Assembly (NCBI GenBank): GCA_024280115.1 | Contig: JAJRQT010000106.1 | Coordinates: 1-64,000 of the forward strand | Source of the DNA: Bacteroidota bacterium | Lineage (GTDB): Bacteria > Bacteroidota > Bacteroidia > Cytophagales > Cyclobacteriaceae | Reading direction: 5' to 3' | DNA length: 64,000 bases | Shown: piece by piece, positions 10,594 through 19,750 of the stretch | Layout of the letters: every line of letters begins with the position of its first letter | Numbering within the stretch: the first letter of the stretch is position 1 | The notes under the pieces: generated by a model | The model's database searches: none | Told to the model about the DNA's origin: nothing | The model's input: the letters and a program-made list of their open reading frames with translations, nothing else | Position numbers and translations under genes: made by a program

Positions 10594-11340
10594 CTACAGC
10601 TCCCTCACCCAAATATTCCTGTAGCTAACAGGATTTCCGTGATCCTGCAATACCAGAGAACCTTTACCATGAGGCGTGTACACAGGAATTCTGTTGTATT
10701 CGGTAGGCCCTTTCAATTCAAAATTATTTTGAATCAATACTCCATTGTGTAATACGGTAATTCTGGCGGGAGCTTTTAAAGATCCTTTTTCTGTAAATAC
10801 CGGCGCCATAAAAATGACGTCATAAGTCTGCCATTCTCCGGGACCTTTACATGCATTCACCAGTGGGATGCCTTGCTTGTACAAACTTCCTGCCTGTCCA
10901 TTGGAGTAGGTTTTACTTTCGTAAGAATCCAACACCTGAAGTTCATATTTTTTCATCATGAAAATTCCACTATTTCCACGTCCCTGGCCATCGCCTTTTA
11001 CTTCAGCAGGTGTCCTCCATTCTATATGCAATTGAAAATCTCCAAATTTTTGTTTGGTTTTCACCACGCCTGTCTTGGCTTTAACGGTCATAGCGCCACC
11101 TTCGACTATCCATTTTGCCAGACCTCCATCACCGTCTGTCCATTCATTCAGGTCTTTACCGTCAAAGAGGACGATCGCATCTGAGGGAGGGGCATTATTT
11201 TCGCCGGGAGTGATCTTCGCTGGAACAGGCTCCCAAACTTCTGTGAGTTTTGGCTCAATAGTCGGTCTGTCCTGGGCATAGGTAACAACTGCAATGAATA
11301 GCATCGCAAAAAGTAAATTAATTGATTTATTCGTTTTCAT
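10594..11340 (-). CDS. Secreted DUF1080 (3-keto-disaccharide hydrolase-like) protein
   Basis: A 248-residue protein with a cleavable signal peptide (basic start, hydrophobic core, end in YAQ near residue 23). A single DUF1080 concanavalin-like domain follows, with typical motifs [15 protein letters not shown] near 57-67 (here [11 protein letters not shown]), GNSGIF near 123, and the C-terminal strand ending [11 protein letters not shown]. Some family members hydrolyse 3-keto-glucosides; others are only predicted lectin-like domains. It begins 24 bp after thrB and may be read from the same transcript, although no functional link to threonine synthesis is apparent. Substrate unknown. Confidence 0.85.
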   Translation of the reverse strand: MKTNKSINLLFAMLFIAVVTYAQDRPTIEPKLTEVWEPVPAKITPGENNAPPSDAIVLFDGKDLNEWTDGDGGLAKWIVEGGAMTVKAKTGVVKTKQKFGDFQLHIEWRTPAEVKGDGQGRGNSGIFMMKKYELQVLDSYESKTYSNGQAGSLYKQGIPLVNACKGPGEWQTYDVIFMAPVFTEKGSLKAPARITVLHNGVLIQNNFELKGPTEYNRIPVYTPHGKGSLVLQDHGNPVSYRNIWVREL

Positions 11341-11364
11341 TTCTATTATTATTTAGTTAAAATA

Positions 11365-12294
11365 TTACAAAATTTTCGGACCGGCCTGATTGATTTTAGA
11401 AACATAAGTTTCACTTTCAATCCGGAAACCGGCATATACAGATTTCATTTTTAATGCAATTTTTTCAGCAGTAATTTTGTCTTTGCTCAATGCAAATATC
11501 GATGGTCCTGAACCTGATATCCCCGCTCCCAAGGCTCCCAAATCCATGACAGCATCCTTCACCTCATTGTAACCCGGTATAAGTATCGATCTGGTAGGTT
11601 CCACAATATAATCATGCATGGATCTGGAAATCAAGCCATAATCTGAAGTGAGGAGACCGGCTATCAACCCGGCCACGTTACCGGATTGCTTCACAGAATC
11701 TTTAAAATAGATTCGTTTGCGAAGAATTTCACGTGCATCCTTGGTTTGAACCTCGATATGCGGATGAACCAGTGTTGCGTATAATTTATCGGGCGTTTTC
11801 AGCTTAATCACGTCCAGCGGATCGTAGCTGCGGATGAGTACAAACCCACCATAAAGGCCCGGAGCTACATTGTCTGCATGGGCCGCGCCACAAGCAACAC
11901 GCTCACCTTCCATAGCATAGGGCAAAAGTTCTTCTAGTTTTTTAGGCTTTCCCAATAATTCATTGATGGCACAAATCGCTGCTACCGAGCTGGCTGCACT
12001 GGAACCAAGTCCACTGCCTAAAGGCATTTTCTTATCCAAATAAATATCTATTCCCGTGTCAATGCCGAGGTCATTTAAAAACATTTTAATGACGACACTG
12101 CATGTGTTTTTGTCAGCGTCCATCGGTAATGCTCCTCCATCACCTGTAATTTGCAATATGCTAACTTTTCCTGAATCAGACTTTTTCAAGGTTATCTCAT
12201 CACCCGGCTGATCGACGGCAAACCCAAGTATGTCGAAACCACAGGTCACGTTGGCTACAGAGGCAGGCGCAAATACTTTGATGGAGTCTCGCAT
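11365..12294 (-). CDS. thrB: Homoserine kinase
   Basis: This 309-residue GHMP-family kinase phosphorylates homoserine to O-phosphohomoserine, the fourth step from aspartate to threonine, in the cytoplasm. The N-terminus carries the family signature VFAPASVANVTCGFD; the ATP-binding loop PLGSGLGSSAAS lies near 91-102, and the C-terminal glycine motif GAGISGSGPS near 255. Length is normal. It starts 8 bp after the MNT nucleotidyltransferase gene, so thrA, the HEPN/MNT pair and thrB look like one transcription unit. Threonine synthase (thrC), which commonly follows thrB in relatives, is absent from the window. Confidence 0.95.
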   Translation of the reverse strand: MRDSIKVFAPASVANVTCGFDILGFAVDQPGDEITLKKSDSGKVSILQITGDGGALPMDADKNTCSVVIKMFLNDLGIDTGIDIYLDKKMPLGSGLGSSAASSVAAICAINELLGKPKKLEELLPYAMEGERVACGAAHADNVAPGLYGGFVLIRSYDPLDVIKLKTPDKLYATLVHPHIEVQTKDAREILRKRIYFKDSVKQSGNVAGLIAGLLTSDYGLISRSMHDYIVEPTRSILIPGYNEVKDAVMDLGALGAGISGSGPSIFALSKDKITAEKIALKMKSVYAGFRIESETYVSKINQAGPKIL

Positions 12295-12302
12295 ATGATT
12301 TG

Positions 12303-12599
12303 TTAAAACAATTTAATACCAACCCTATCTATATGATCAATAAGGGCAGTTTCAGAAATACTTTCATAATTCACTAAATCAAATTTAAAAGGGAGTGATA
12401 AATCATCTAATGAAATTTTCAGATCGATAATATCACCTAATTCCAGCTTAGGCCCTTTAATTGCAATATCAATATCTGAACCGGGTTCGTATGAACCTTT
12501 AGCTCTTGAGCCAAATAATATAGCTGCTGATATTCTCCTATTTGATTTTAAAATATCAACAATCCGCTCAACATCGTTGTCATCAATTCCAAAGGGCAT
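12303..12599 (-). CDS. MNT-type nucleotidyltransferase, putative antitoxin of a HEPN/MNT pair
   Basis: A 98-residue minimal nucleotidyltransferase of the HI0073/MntA type. It has the diagnostic GSX10DXD motif (FGSRAKGSYEPGSDIDIAI near 30-48), which binds nucleotide and metal. In characterised MntA-HepT systems this protein neutralises its HEPN partner by AMPylating a tyrosine in the toxin's RX4HXY motif. It overlaps the upstream HEPN gene by 17 bp and ends 8 bp before thrB, so translation is probably coupled. Antitoxin function is inferred from family and partner. Confidence 0.85.
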   Translation of the reverse strand: MPFGIDDNDVERIVDILKSNRRISAAILFGSRAKGSYEPGSDIDIAIKGPKLELGDIIDLKISLDDLSLPFKFDLVNYESISETALIDHIDRVGIKLF

Positions 12600-13038
12600 A
12601 ATACTTAAAAAATTTCTCCTTGCTTACCAGTTCTAATGTTTCCAAAATATTTTTTAAATCTCTCAAAAGCTTGTAATAGGCATCTCTGATTTCATCAATT
12701 ATTTTATTTGCAGAATCCTCATCATATGTGTGACTTGTTAAATTCCTTCCTTCTAACATTTTCATCCAACCTTTCCCATCTGCAATATAACCATCCTGAA
12801 AACTTTGCTGAATTACAGGTTTTGGACCGTGAATATTTTTATACCCACGTTCCTTAAGTAAATCTTGCAAAGTTTTCCAGGCAAGTTCAAATGTATATTC
12901 AAATGCTTTAATAAGGCCTTGATTCTCCATCTCATTTAATTTCTCCTTTTGGAGAAATCTTTCAAATTGTACAAAGGCTTTATTGAAATTCGAAAACCTT
13001 TGTTCCCAGCGAATGTCTTTATTCTCACTATTATCCAT
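12583..13038 (-). CDS. HI0074-like HEPN-fold protein, putative toxin or substrate-binding partner
   Basis: A 151-residue helical protein of the HI0074 nucleotidyltransferase-substrate-binding family, related to HEPN toxins. It contains RNLTSHTY near 115-122, a match to the RX4HXY motif of HepT-type RNases, where the tyrosine is the AMPylation target. The central AFEYTFELAWKTLQDLL segment is typical of the family. It lies 16 bp after thrA and overlaps the MNT gene by 17 bp. The pair has the toxin-first order, unlike the pair at 19.4-20.4 kb. RNase activity is inferred; some HI0074 proteins have no shown toxicity. Confidence 0.8.
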   Translation of the reverse strand: MDNSENKDIRWEQRFSNFNKAFVQFERFLQKEKLNEMENQGLIKAFEYTFELAWKTLQDLLKERGYKNIHGPKPVIQQSFQDGYIADGKGWMKMLEGRNLTSHTYDEDSANKIIDEIRDAYYKLLRDLKNILETLELVSKEKFFKYYALWN

Positions 13039-13054
13039 TTTACCAAAGATGTAA

Positions 13055-15511
13055 TTAATCCAAAAAATGGCTGATGCTGATGATCTCGGCGAAAACCCCT
13101 GCTGCAGTAACCTCTGCCCCGGCGCCCGGCCCCTTTATCACCAGTGGTCTTTCCAAATACCTGTTTGTTGTAAAAGAAATCATATTGTCACTTCCATCCA
13201 AAGCATAAAATGGATTTGTTTGATCAACAGATTCAAGTCCCACAGAAGCCATGCCGTTTTCCGCTTTTGCAATGAAACGGAGCGCTTTACCGCTTTTCTC
13301 AGAGGACACCCTCAGCCCATCAAAATAATCATTTGCCTGCTCAAGTTTCACAAAAAACTCATCCACAGAGCTGGCATCAATGCATGACTGAGGGAGAATA
13401 TTGTCAATTTTTACATCTTCAAGGCTGAGATCGAGCCCAACTTCTCTGGATAATATCAATATTTTTCTGGCGACATCCATACCGTTGAGATCATCTCTCG
13501 GATCCGGTTCAGTAAATCCCTTTTCTTTGGCGAGTTTAACGATCTCACTGAATTTAGTCCCCTCCGTGAATGAATTGAAAATATAAGACAATGTTCCGGA
13601 TAATACACCTTCGATTTTCAGCACCTTGTCTCCACTTATTTTAAGATCATTTAATGTCGTTATGACCGGCAATCCGGCGCCAACATTGGTTTCATATACA
13701 AATTTTACATCATTTTTTAGGGCTGTGGACTTCAGTCTTTTAAACAATTCGAGATCTCCGGAGCTTGCCAGTTTATTAGGTGTGGTGATAGAAATAGAAT
13801 GTGCAAGCACTTTTTCATATCCATTGACTACAGTTGAATTTGATGTGCAATCCACAAAAACTGATTTTTGGAGATTGAGTTCGATCATTTTATCAATAAA
13901 ACCTGAAACAGTTGATGCCTCTCCATGTTTGACAAGGTTCTCACTCCAATTTTTTAATTTTAATCCATCCTCATTAAAAATCATTTTCTTAGAGTTGGTC
14001 ATCCCGACAATATTAATTTTTAAAGAGTGGTCTGTGATCAGTTTCCTGTTGTGCTCTGCAATCTGATCAATTAGCGTCCCGCCTATCAACCCAACTCCGA
14101 CTATAAATACATTGAGCGTTTTAATGTCCGAAAGAAAAAATACTTCATGAATGGTATTTAAAGTTTTAGAGATATCCTTTTGTGCAATGGCAATAGAAAC
14201 ATTCCGCTCTGAAGATCCTTGAGCAATGGCAGCCACATTAACACCATTTTTTCCAAGTGAATTAAAAAGCTTTCCTGAAATGCCTGGAGTTTTCGCCATA
14301 TTTTCCCCGATAATTGCAACAATAGACATTTCCTCCTCCACGGCCAATGAATCTATTTTCCCTGCCGATATCTCATTACTGAATTCTTCCTCAACCACCT
14401 TTTTTGCCAATGCACCATCTTCTGGATTTATAGCAAAACAAATCGAATGTTCTGAAGATGCCTGGGTAATGAGGATGAGATTGATATTGTTGTTTGCAAG
14501 CACACCAAATAGTCTGGACGATACGCCGGAAACACCTACCATTCCGCTCCCCTGGAAATTTATTAATGAAATATCCCTGATAGATGAAATCCCTTTTACA
14601 AGGTAATTACCTGAATTCGCACTGCTTTTAATTAATGTTCCGGGGAAATCTCTATTAAAGGTATTCCTAATCCTTAATGGTATTTTCTTTTGAAATGCGG
14701 GCTGCAATGTAGGCGGATAAATGACATTTGCTCCAAAGTGTGACATTTCCATAGCTTCTTCATAGGTCATTTCACTAAGTGAAAATGCCTTTTTTACCTG
14801 CTTTGGGTCAGTTGTCAATACTCCGTCAACATCAGTCCAGATTTCAATTTCTTCAGTGCCCAATGCCGCACCAAAAATTGAAGCAGTATAGTCAGATCCA
14901 CCTCTGCCAAGGGTCGTTGTTTCATTTTTATCAGTAGAGCTTATAAATCCGGTAATCACCTGAACGCGATTGTGAGCTCTGAAGTATTCTTGAATATGCG
15001 CTGTTGTCGTATCCATCTGAACACGACCTTTTCCAAATTTGTCATCAGTTTTTATTAACTGCCGGGCATCCAGTAATTCAGTTTCGAGGCCTTGTTGATT
15101 TGCATACACATTGATAATATAGCAGGAAAGGCGCTCACCAAAACTCAAAAGCAAATCTGTAGTTCTCAAAGAAAGCTCCCTTAGCAGAAATACTCCGTGC
15201 ATAAGGTCTTCAAGCTCATTGAGCATTTTTTTAACAGAGGCCAGCGTATGACTCTGGTTTTTAACATCTAACAAATTCTTAATGGCCACAAAGTGAAGCC
15301 GCTCTATTTCTTTGAGTATATCGAGATAAGATTCATCATTCTCCGAGGCTTTCTGCCCTGTGAGCAAAAGCATATTTGTGACTCCGGCCATGGCCGAAGA
15401 AACCACGGCAACATGAGTTTTTTGCACCTTATACTCAGCAATGATCTCAATTACTTTTTTAATGCTTTCTGAAGACCCGACAGATGTGCCGCCAAATTTC
15501 AATACTTTCAT
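13055..15511 (-). CDS. thrA: Bifunctional aspartokinase / homoserine dehydrogenase I
   Basis: An 818-residue fusion enzyme catalysing the first and third steps of the aspartate pathway. The aspartokinase half begins with KFGGTSVGSSESI and contains GRGGSDYTAS near 205. Two ACT-type regulatory segments span about 310-460 (SVRLF-like SSRLFGVLANNNINL, and SGKLFNSLGKNGVNV). The homoserine dehydrogenase half starts near 465 with the NAD(P)-binding motif VGVGLIGG and has the catalytic-region motif GVLSGTLSYIFN near 645. Length matches the E. coli-type enzyme (about 820). The ACT domains imply feedback control by threonine. It is the first gene of the unit that runs into the HEPN/MNT pair and thrB. 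Confidence 0.96.
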   Translation of the reverse strand: MKVLKFGGTSVGSSESIKKVIEIIAEYKVQKTHVAVVSSAMAGVTNMLLLTGQKASENDESYLDILKEIERLHFVAIKNLLDVKNQSHTLASVKKMLNELEDLMHGVFLLRELSLRTTDLLLSFGERLSCYIINVYANQQGLETELLDARQLIKTDDKFGKGRVQMDTTTAHIQEYFRAHNRVQVITGFISSTDKNETTTLGRGGSDYTASIFGAALGTEEIEIWTDVDGVLTTDPKQVKKAFSLSEMTYEEAMEMSHFGANVIYPPTLQPAFQKKIPLRIRNTFNRDFPGTLIKSSANSGNYLVKGISSIRDISLINFQGSGMVGVSGVSSRLFGVLANNNINLILITQASSEHSICFAINPEDGALAKKVVEEEFSNEISAGKIDSLAVEEEMSIVAIIGENMAKTPGISGKLFNSLGKNGVNVAAIAQGSSERNVSIAIAQKDISKTLNTIHEVFFLSDIKTLNVFIVGVGLIGGTLIDQIAEHNRKLITDHSLKINIVGMTNSKKMIFNEDGLKLKNWSENLVKHGEASTVSGFIDKMIELNLQKSVFVDCTSNSTVVNGYEKVLAHSISITTPNKLASSGDLELFKRLKSTALKNDVKFVYETNVGAGLPVITTLNDLKISGDKVLKIEGVLSGTLSYIFNSFTEGTKFSEIVKLAKEKGFTEPDPRDDLNGMDVARKILILSREVGLDLSLEDVKIDNILPQSCIDASSVDEFFVKLEQANDYFDGLRVSSEKSGKALRFIAKAENGMASVGLESVDQTNPFYALDGSDNMISFTTNRYLERPLVIKGPGAGAEVTAAGVFAEIISISHFLD

Positions 15512-15601
15512 GAGGACGAAATATATTTTTCAGCTTTTGTAGCTAATTTACAAGTTGACAAAAATAGTAAGTGACCGTTAAATTAAGGTTAAATCAGAGG
15601 A

Positions 15602-16420
15602 TTATTTTAGGTTTTTGGCTTCCTCCCAATACTTATCCATCTCGGCGAGGGTCATATCAGAAATATTTTTACCGTCTTTAAAAGACTCGGTTTCCAGGTA
15701 CTGAAATCTCTTTATGAATTTTCTGTTGGTTCTTTCCAGGGCTTCTTCAGGATTTATATTGACAAATCGAGCATAATTTATCAGAGAAAAAAGTAAATCA
15801 CCAAATTCAGACAGCGCCCTGGTTTGATTTATTGGGGCATCATTTTCGACATTAAATTCATCTCTGAATTCTCTCATTTCCTCCTCCACCTTTTCCCAAA
15901 CCTGCTCTTTCTTTTCCCAGTCAAATCCCACACCCCTGGCTTTTTCCTGAATTCGCATAGCTTTTACAAGAACTGGAAGAGATTTAGGTACTCCTCCTAA
16001 TACTGAATTATTTCCTTTTTCCTTGAGCTTTAATTTTTCCCAGTTTCGCTTCACAGCTTCCTCATCTTCCACTGATACATCACCGTAAATATGCGGATGC
16101 CGGTAAATTAATTTATCACATATTCCATACAGTACATCTACGAGATTAAAAGCATTATTCTCATCGGCGATCTTAGAATAAAACACCAAATGCAACATGA
16201 TATCCCCAAGCTCCTTTTTTATTTCATGAATGTCTCCCTCCAAAATCGAATCGGAGAGCTCGTAGGTTTCTTCAATAGTTAAATGTCGCAGAGATTCCAT
16301 AGTTTGCTTTTTATCCCAGGGACAATTTTCTCTTAATTCATCCATAATTGTTAAAAGCCTGTCAAATGCTTCCAATTTTTCTTTTCTCCGAAGGTCCGTG
16401 GTTTTGATAATTTGTGACAT
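15602..16420 (-). CDS. mazG: Nucleoside triphosphate pyrophosphohydrolase MazG
   Basis: At 272 residues this is a full-length two-domain MazG, a house-cleaning enzyme that hydrolyses non-canonical or excess NTPs to NMP and pyrophosphate. The first repeat shows CPWDKKQTMESL near 34-45, EETYEL, and the metal-binding pair ELGDIMLH. The second repeat has EFGDLLFSLINYARF near 210-224. It is transcribed away from the NqrM-like gene; the two starts lie within about 95 bp and share a promoter region. A MazG at this position does not belong to either HEPN/MNT pair. Confidence 0.95.
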   Translation of the reverse strand: MSQIIKTTDLRRKEKLEAFDRLLTIMDELRENCPWDKKQTMESLRHLTIEETYELSDSILEGDIHEIKKELGDIMLHLVFYSKIADENNAFNLVDVLYGICDKLIYRHPHIYGDVSVEDEEAVKRNWEKLKLKEKGNNSVLGGVPKSLPVLVKAMRIQEKARGVGFDWEKKEQVWEKVEEEMREFRDEFNVENDAPINQTRALSEFGDLLFSLINYARFVNINPEEALERTNRKFIKRFQYLETESFKDGKNISDMTLAEMDKYWEEAKNLK

Positions 16421-16512
16421 TTATCTCTTTTTTGAACTTCAAAAGTATAAACTTTGTACTATTATTATGCGTTATAATTCTATTAATTATCTTTGCATCA
16501 AATTTTAAAAAT

Positions 16513-16734
16513 ATGGCTACATTATTATTGACAATCGGCATTCTTGGAATTTTTTTCCTGTTCATGTCGGTTCGACTTATTTTCTTAAAAAATGGAAAAT
16601 TCAGAGGCACTTGCGCCTCTCGAAGGGTAGAGGGCGGATCATGCGGTTATTGTGGGGAAAATGTTAATGCGGGAGAATCCTGCAAAAAAGACGGTAAAAA
16701 GTCTGCAATAGAGAAGGCTTTATTTAGATTTTAG
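16513..16734 (+). CDS. Small NqrM-like (DUF539) membrane protein
   Basis: I start this 73-residue protein at ATG 16513, because a TATCTTTG promoter -7 box (16488-16495) sits 17 bp upstream; the longer upstream frame would overlap mazG. The layout is one N-terminal membrane helix (about 4-24), then a short cytoplasmic segment with cysteines in RGTCASRR, GGSCGYCG and GESCKK. One helix followed by a conserved cysteine cluster is the design of NqrM, which helps insert iron into the Na+-translocating NADH:quinone reductase. No nqr gene is nearby, so this assignment is tentative; any cysteine-rich membrane protein is the alternative. Confidence 0.55.
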   Translation: MATLLLTIGILGIFFLFMSVRLIFLKNGKFRGTCASRRVEGGSCGYCGENVNAGESCKKDGKKSAIEKALFRF

Positions 16735-16785
16735 TTAATAAATCATTTTTCATTCACATTTATTAGGTCAAATTAATCATTAACC

Positions 16786-18186
16786 ATGACGCTTATAAAA
16801 TCTATCTCCGGGATCAGGGGGACAATTGGTGGATTAGTGGGTGAAGGTCTTACCCCTTTGGATATCGTAAAATTCACAACCGCTTTTGGTTATTTATGTC
16901 GGGAAAAATCTGAAAATAAGAAAATTGTCATAGGAAGAGATGCGCGCACATCAGGAGAAATGGTGTCGAACATAGTAACGTCAACACTTATGAGTATGGG
17001 TTTTGATATTGTAGATTTGGGTTTATCCACTACTCCTACAGTAGAAATTGCCGTTCCATTGGAAGAAGCTGCCGGGGGAATTATATTGACAGCGAGTCAT
17101 AATCCAGCTCAATGGAATGCACTGAAACTGCTCAACCATGAAGGTGAATTTATTTCGGCGGAAGATGGTGAGAAGCTATTGAAATTGGCTGAAAACGACA
17201 ACGCTTTGGAATATGTTGAATATATGCATCTTGGTGAATACAAGTATGATGATACTTATATCGATAAACATATAGCTTTGATTCTGGATTTACCCCTGGT
17301 AGATGTAGAGGCAATTACTCAAAAGGATTTTAAAATTGCAATCGACTGTGTGAATTCAACTGGTGGAATAGCTATCCCAAAACTACTAAAAGCTCTTGGG
17401 GTAAAGAATGTTACTGAGTATTTTTGTGAACCCAACGGACATTTCCCTCACAACCCGGAACCTCTTCCAGAACATCTCACCCATATTTCTGACGGTATAA
17501 AAAGTGGAAATTTTGACCTTGGAATTGTGGTGGATCCGGATGTGGACCGTCTGGCATTGCTCAATGAAGATGGAACACCTTTCGGCGAGGAATATACCCT
17601 GGTGGCAGTTGCTGACTACATTCTTAAAAATTCACCCGGCAATACAGTTTCAAATCTTTCATCGTCAAAAGCGCTCAAAGAAATTACTTTGAAAAAGGGT
17701 GGTAGTTACAGTGCGGCTGCAGTGGGTGAAGTGAACGTGGTAAATAAAATGAAAGAAACCAATGCTATTATAGGAGGAGAAGGTAATGGAGGCGTGATTT
17801 ATCCGAAGCTGCATTACGGTCGAGATGCATTGGTAGGAATCGCCTTGTTTCTCACTCACCTGGCAAAATTCGGTAAATCTATTTCATTTTTAAAAGGACA
17901 ATATCCCAACTACAATATATCAAAAAATAAAATCGAGTTGACCCCCGATATCGATGTTGACGAAATTTTAGAAGCTATTGAGAATAAGTATAAGAATAAT
18001 CCGATCAATACGATAGATGGCGTTAAGATCGAGTTTGAAAATGAATGGGTCCATCTTAGAAAATCAAATACAGAGCCGATAATCAGGATTTATTCTGAAT
18101 CAGAAACACTCGCTACTGCTGAACACTTAGCTAATAAAATCATCAGTGACATCAAAGAATTGGTCACTGAGAAAAGTGAAGAATGA
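16786..18186 (+). CDS. glmM: Phosphohexomutase, probably phosphoglucosamine mutase
   Basis: This 466-residue alpha-D-phosphohexomutase interconverts 6-phospho and 1-phospho sugars. The phosphoserine loop TASHNPAQWNALKLL places the catalytic serine at about residue 104; DPDVDR near 249-254 binds the metal; GEGNGGVIYP near 325 contacts the sugar; and RKSNTEPIIRIYSES near 425 binds phosphate. GlmM makes glucosamine-1-phosphate for peptidoglycan and LPS precursors. Phosphomannomutase/phosphoglucomutase is the alternative, since sequence alone separates these poorly. The stop overlaps the start of the cysteine desulfurase gene by 4 bp (ATGA), which indicates translational coupling. Confidence 0.85.
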   Translation: MTLIKSISGIRGTIGGLVGEGLTPLDIVKFTTAFGYLCREKSENKKIVIGRDARTSGEMVSNIVTSTLMSMGFDIVDLGLSTTPTVEIAVPLEEAAGGIILTASHNPAQWNALKLLNHEGEFISAEDGEKLLKLAENDNALEYVEYMHLGEYKYDDTYIDKHIALILDLPLVDVEAITQKDFKIAIDCVNSTGGIAIPKLLKALGVKNVTEYFCEPNGHFPHNPEPLPEHLTHISDGIKSGNFDLGIVVDPDVDRLALLNEDGTPFGEEYTLVAVADYILKNSPGNTVSNLSSSKALKEITLKKGGSYSAAAVGEVNVVNKMKETNAIIGGEGNGGVIYPKLHYGRDALVGIALFLTHLAKFGKSISFLKGQYPNYNISKNKIELTPDIDVDEILEAIENKYKNNPINTIDGVKIEFENEWVHLRKSNTEPIIRIYSESETLATAEHLANKIISDIKELVTEKSEE

Positions 18187-19310
18187 AAGTCTATCTCGAC
18201 AATGCTGCTACAACCCCTCTCGATGAAAGGGTTTTTGAGGCAATGAAGCCCTATTTGCTTGAGCATTTTGGAAATCCTTCTTCTATCCATAGCCATGGCA
18301 GAACAGCAAGATCTGCCATTGAAAAAGCAAGAAAAAAAGTCGCAGATATTCTTAACGTCGCTCCATCTGAGATTTTCTTCACTTCAGGGGGAACTGAGGC
18401 TGACAATACCATTATTAACAATTCCATAAGCTCTTATGGTATAAAACATGCAATATCTTCTAAAATAGAACATCACGCTGTATTACACACACTTGAGAAG
18501 CTTGAGAAGGAGGGAAAAATTAAACTTCATTTTGTAGAACTCGATGGTGTAGGGCAGATAAACTATGACCATCTCACAAATCTACTGACCGATCACAAAA
18601 GTTCGTTTGTCTCCCTCATGCATGGAAATAATGAGATTGGTAATATCATCAACCTTGAAAGAGTTGGCGAATTGTGTGTTGAGCATCATGCCTTTTTTCA
18701 CTCTGATACAGTGCAAACCCTGGGACATCATGATCTGGATTTATCAAAAATTAAAATAAATGCAATAGCTGGCTCTGCACATAAATTTCATGGTCCAAAG
18801 GGTGTCGGGCTGATGTACATCAATGCTGAAAGGCAAATACCTCCTCTGTTAATCGGAGGCGGGCAGGAGCGAAATATGCGCGGAGGAACAGAAAATATTT
18901 CCGGCATTATCGGCTTAGCAAAAGCGCTGGAGCTTGGATATTCAGAAAAAGCAAAAAATCAGACCAAATTACTTGAGCTGAAAAAATATACCATAGACAA
19001 ACTACGTAGGGATTTTGATAATATTTCATTTAATGGCCTTAGCGCTGATTTAGAAAACAGCTTGCATAAAGTATTGAGTGTCAGCATTCCGGGGATTGTG
19101 GATAATGATATGCTGCTTTTCAACCTGGATATTAATGGCATTTCCATCAGCGGTGGCAGTGCCTGCGCCAGTGGTGCGAGTGTGGGATCTCATGTATTGG
19201 ACGCACTAAATATTGATGAAGATTCTGGGGTTTTACGAGTATCTTTCAGCAAATTCAATACAAAAGAGGAGATTGATTATTTTATTGAAAAGCTATTGGA
19301 GATAATTTAA
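18183..19310 (+). CDS. Cysteine desulfurase (NifS/IscS family)
   Basis: A 375-residue PLP enzyme that removes sulfur from cysteine to feed Fe-S cluster and thio-cofactor assembly. The start YLDNAATTPLD is typical, the PLP lysine is K201 (GSAHKFHGPKG), and the persulfide cysteine is C328 in GGSACASGASVGSH. It has the short active-site loop of the IscS/NifS group. Its ATG overlaps the phosphomutase stop in ATGA. No iscU, sufU or thiI gene is adjacent, so the sulfur acceptor is unknown. SufS is unlikely given the active-site context. Confidence 0.93.
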   Translation: MKVYLDNAATTPLDERVFEAMKPYLLEHFGNPSSIHSHGRTARSAIEKARKKVADILNVAPSEIFFTSGGTEADNTIINNSISSYGIKHAISSKIEHHAVLHTLEKLEKEGKIKLHFVELDGVGQINYDHLTNLLTDHKSSFVSLMHGNNEIGNIINLERVGELCVEHHAFFHSDTVQTLGHHDLDLSKIKINAIAGSAHKFHGPKGVGLMYINAERQIPPLLIGGGQERNMRGGTENISGIIGLAKALELGYSEKAKNQTKLLELKKYTIDKLRRDFDNISFNGLSADLENSLHKVLSVSIPGIVDNDMLLFNLDINGISISGGSACASGASVGSHVLDALNIDEDSGVLRVSFSKFNTKEEIDYFIEKLLEII

Positions 19311-19402
19311 GCTATATTGAATTATCAGGATTTTGGGTAATAAAATAATTTTGTTTTTAGTCATTTTTAATCCGATATTTTTTCAAACAAGGGTTGGTAT
19401 TA

Positions 19403-19750
19403 TCAGAATTTCTTTTTCAATATCTCACTCACAATTCCATACAATTCAGATATGTGTATTGAGGTAATATCCCAAATTGTCCACATTTGAATATTGAAAT
19501 ACTCGTGCGCCGCATAGTTTCTCAGTGCCCGAATCTTGAACCAGGGATAAGGGTATTTATCGAGTATTTCTTTATCGATATGCACAACGGCCTCCCCGAT
19601 AATGATCAGCTGATACAACACGGCGTCCTGCACTTTATTGTCTGATAAAAAGGTTTCTTTGTCAATTTTCGCTACATAACGCGCAATTTTCTCGCAAGCT
19701 TCCTCAATGTGCAGGAGCCGTTGTAGATTTCTGTCATATGGACTTATCAT
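19403..19750 (-). CDS. HepT-like HEPN toxin (DUF86)
   Basis: A 115-residue helical protein of the DUF86/HepT family. It carries RNYAAHEY near 83-90, a perfect RX4HXY motif, which forms the RNase active site in HepT and holds the tyrosine modified by MntA. DAVLYQLIIIGEA upstream is typical of the family. The gene starts 17 bp inside the end of the HTH-MNT gene, so the pair is read antitoxin first, toxin second. Toxin activity on RNA is inferred from the family. Confidence 0.88.
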   Translation of the reverse strand: MISPYDRNLQRLLHIEEACEKIARYVAKIDKETFLSDNKVQDAVLYQLIIIGEAVVHIDKEILDKYPYPWFKIRALRNYAAHEYFNIQMWTIWDITSIHISELYGIVSEILKKKF

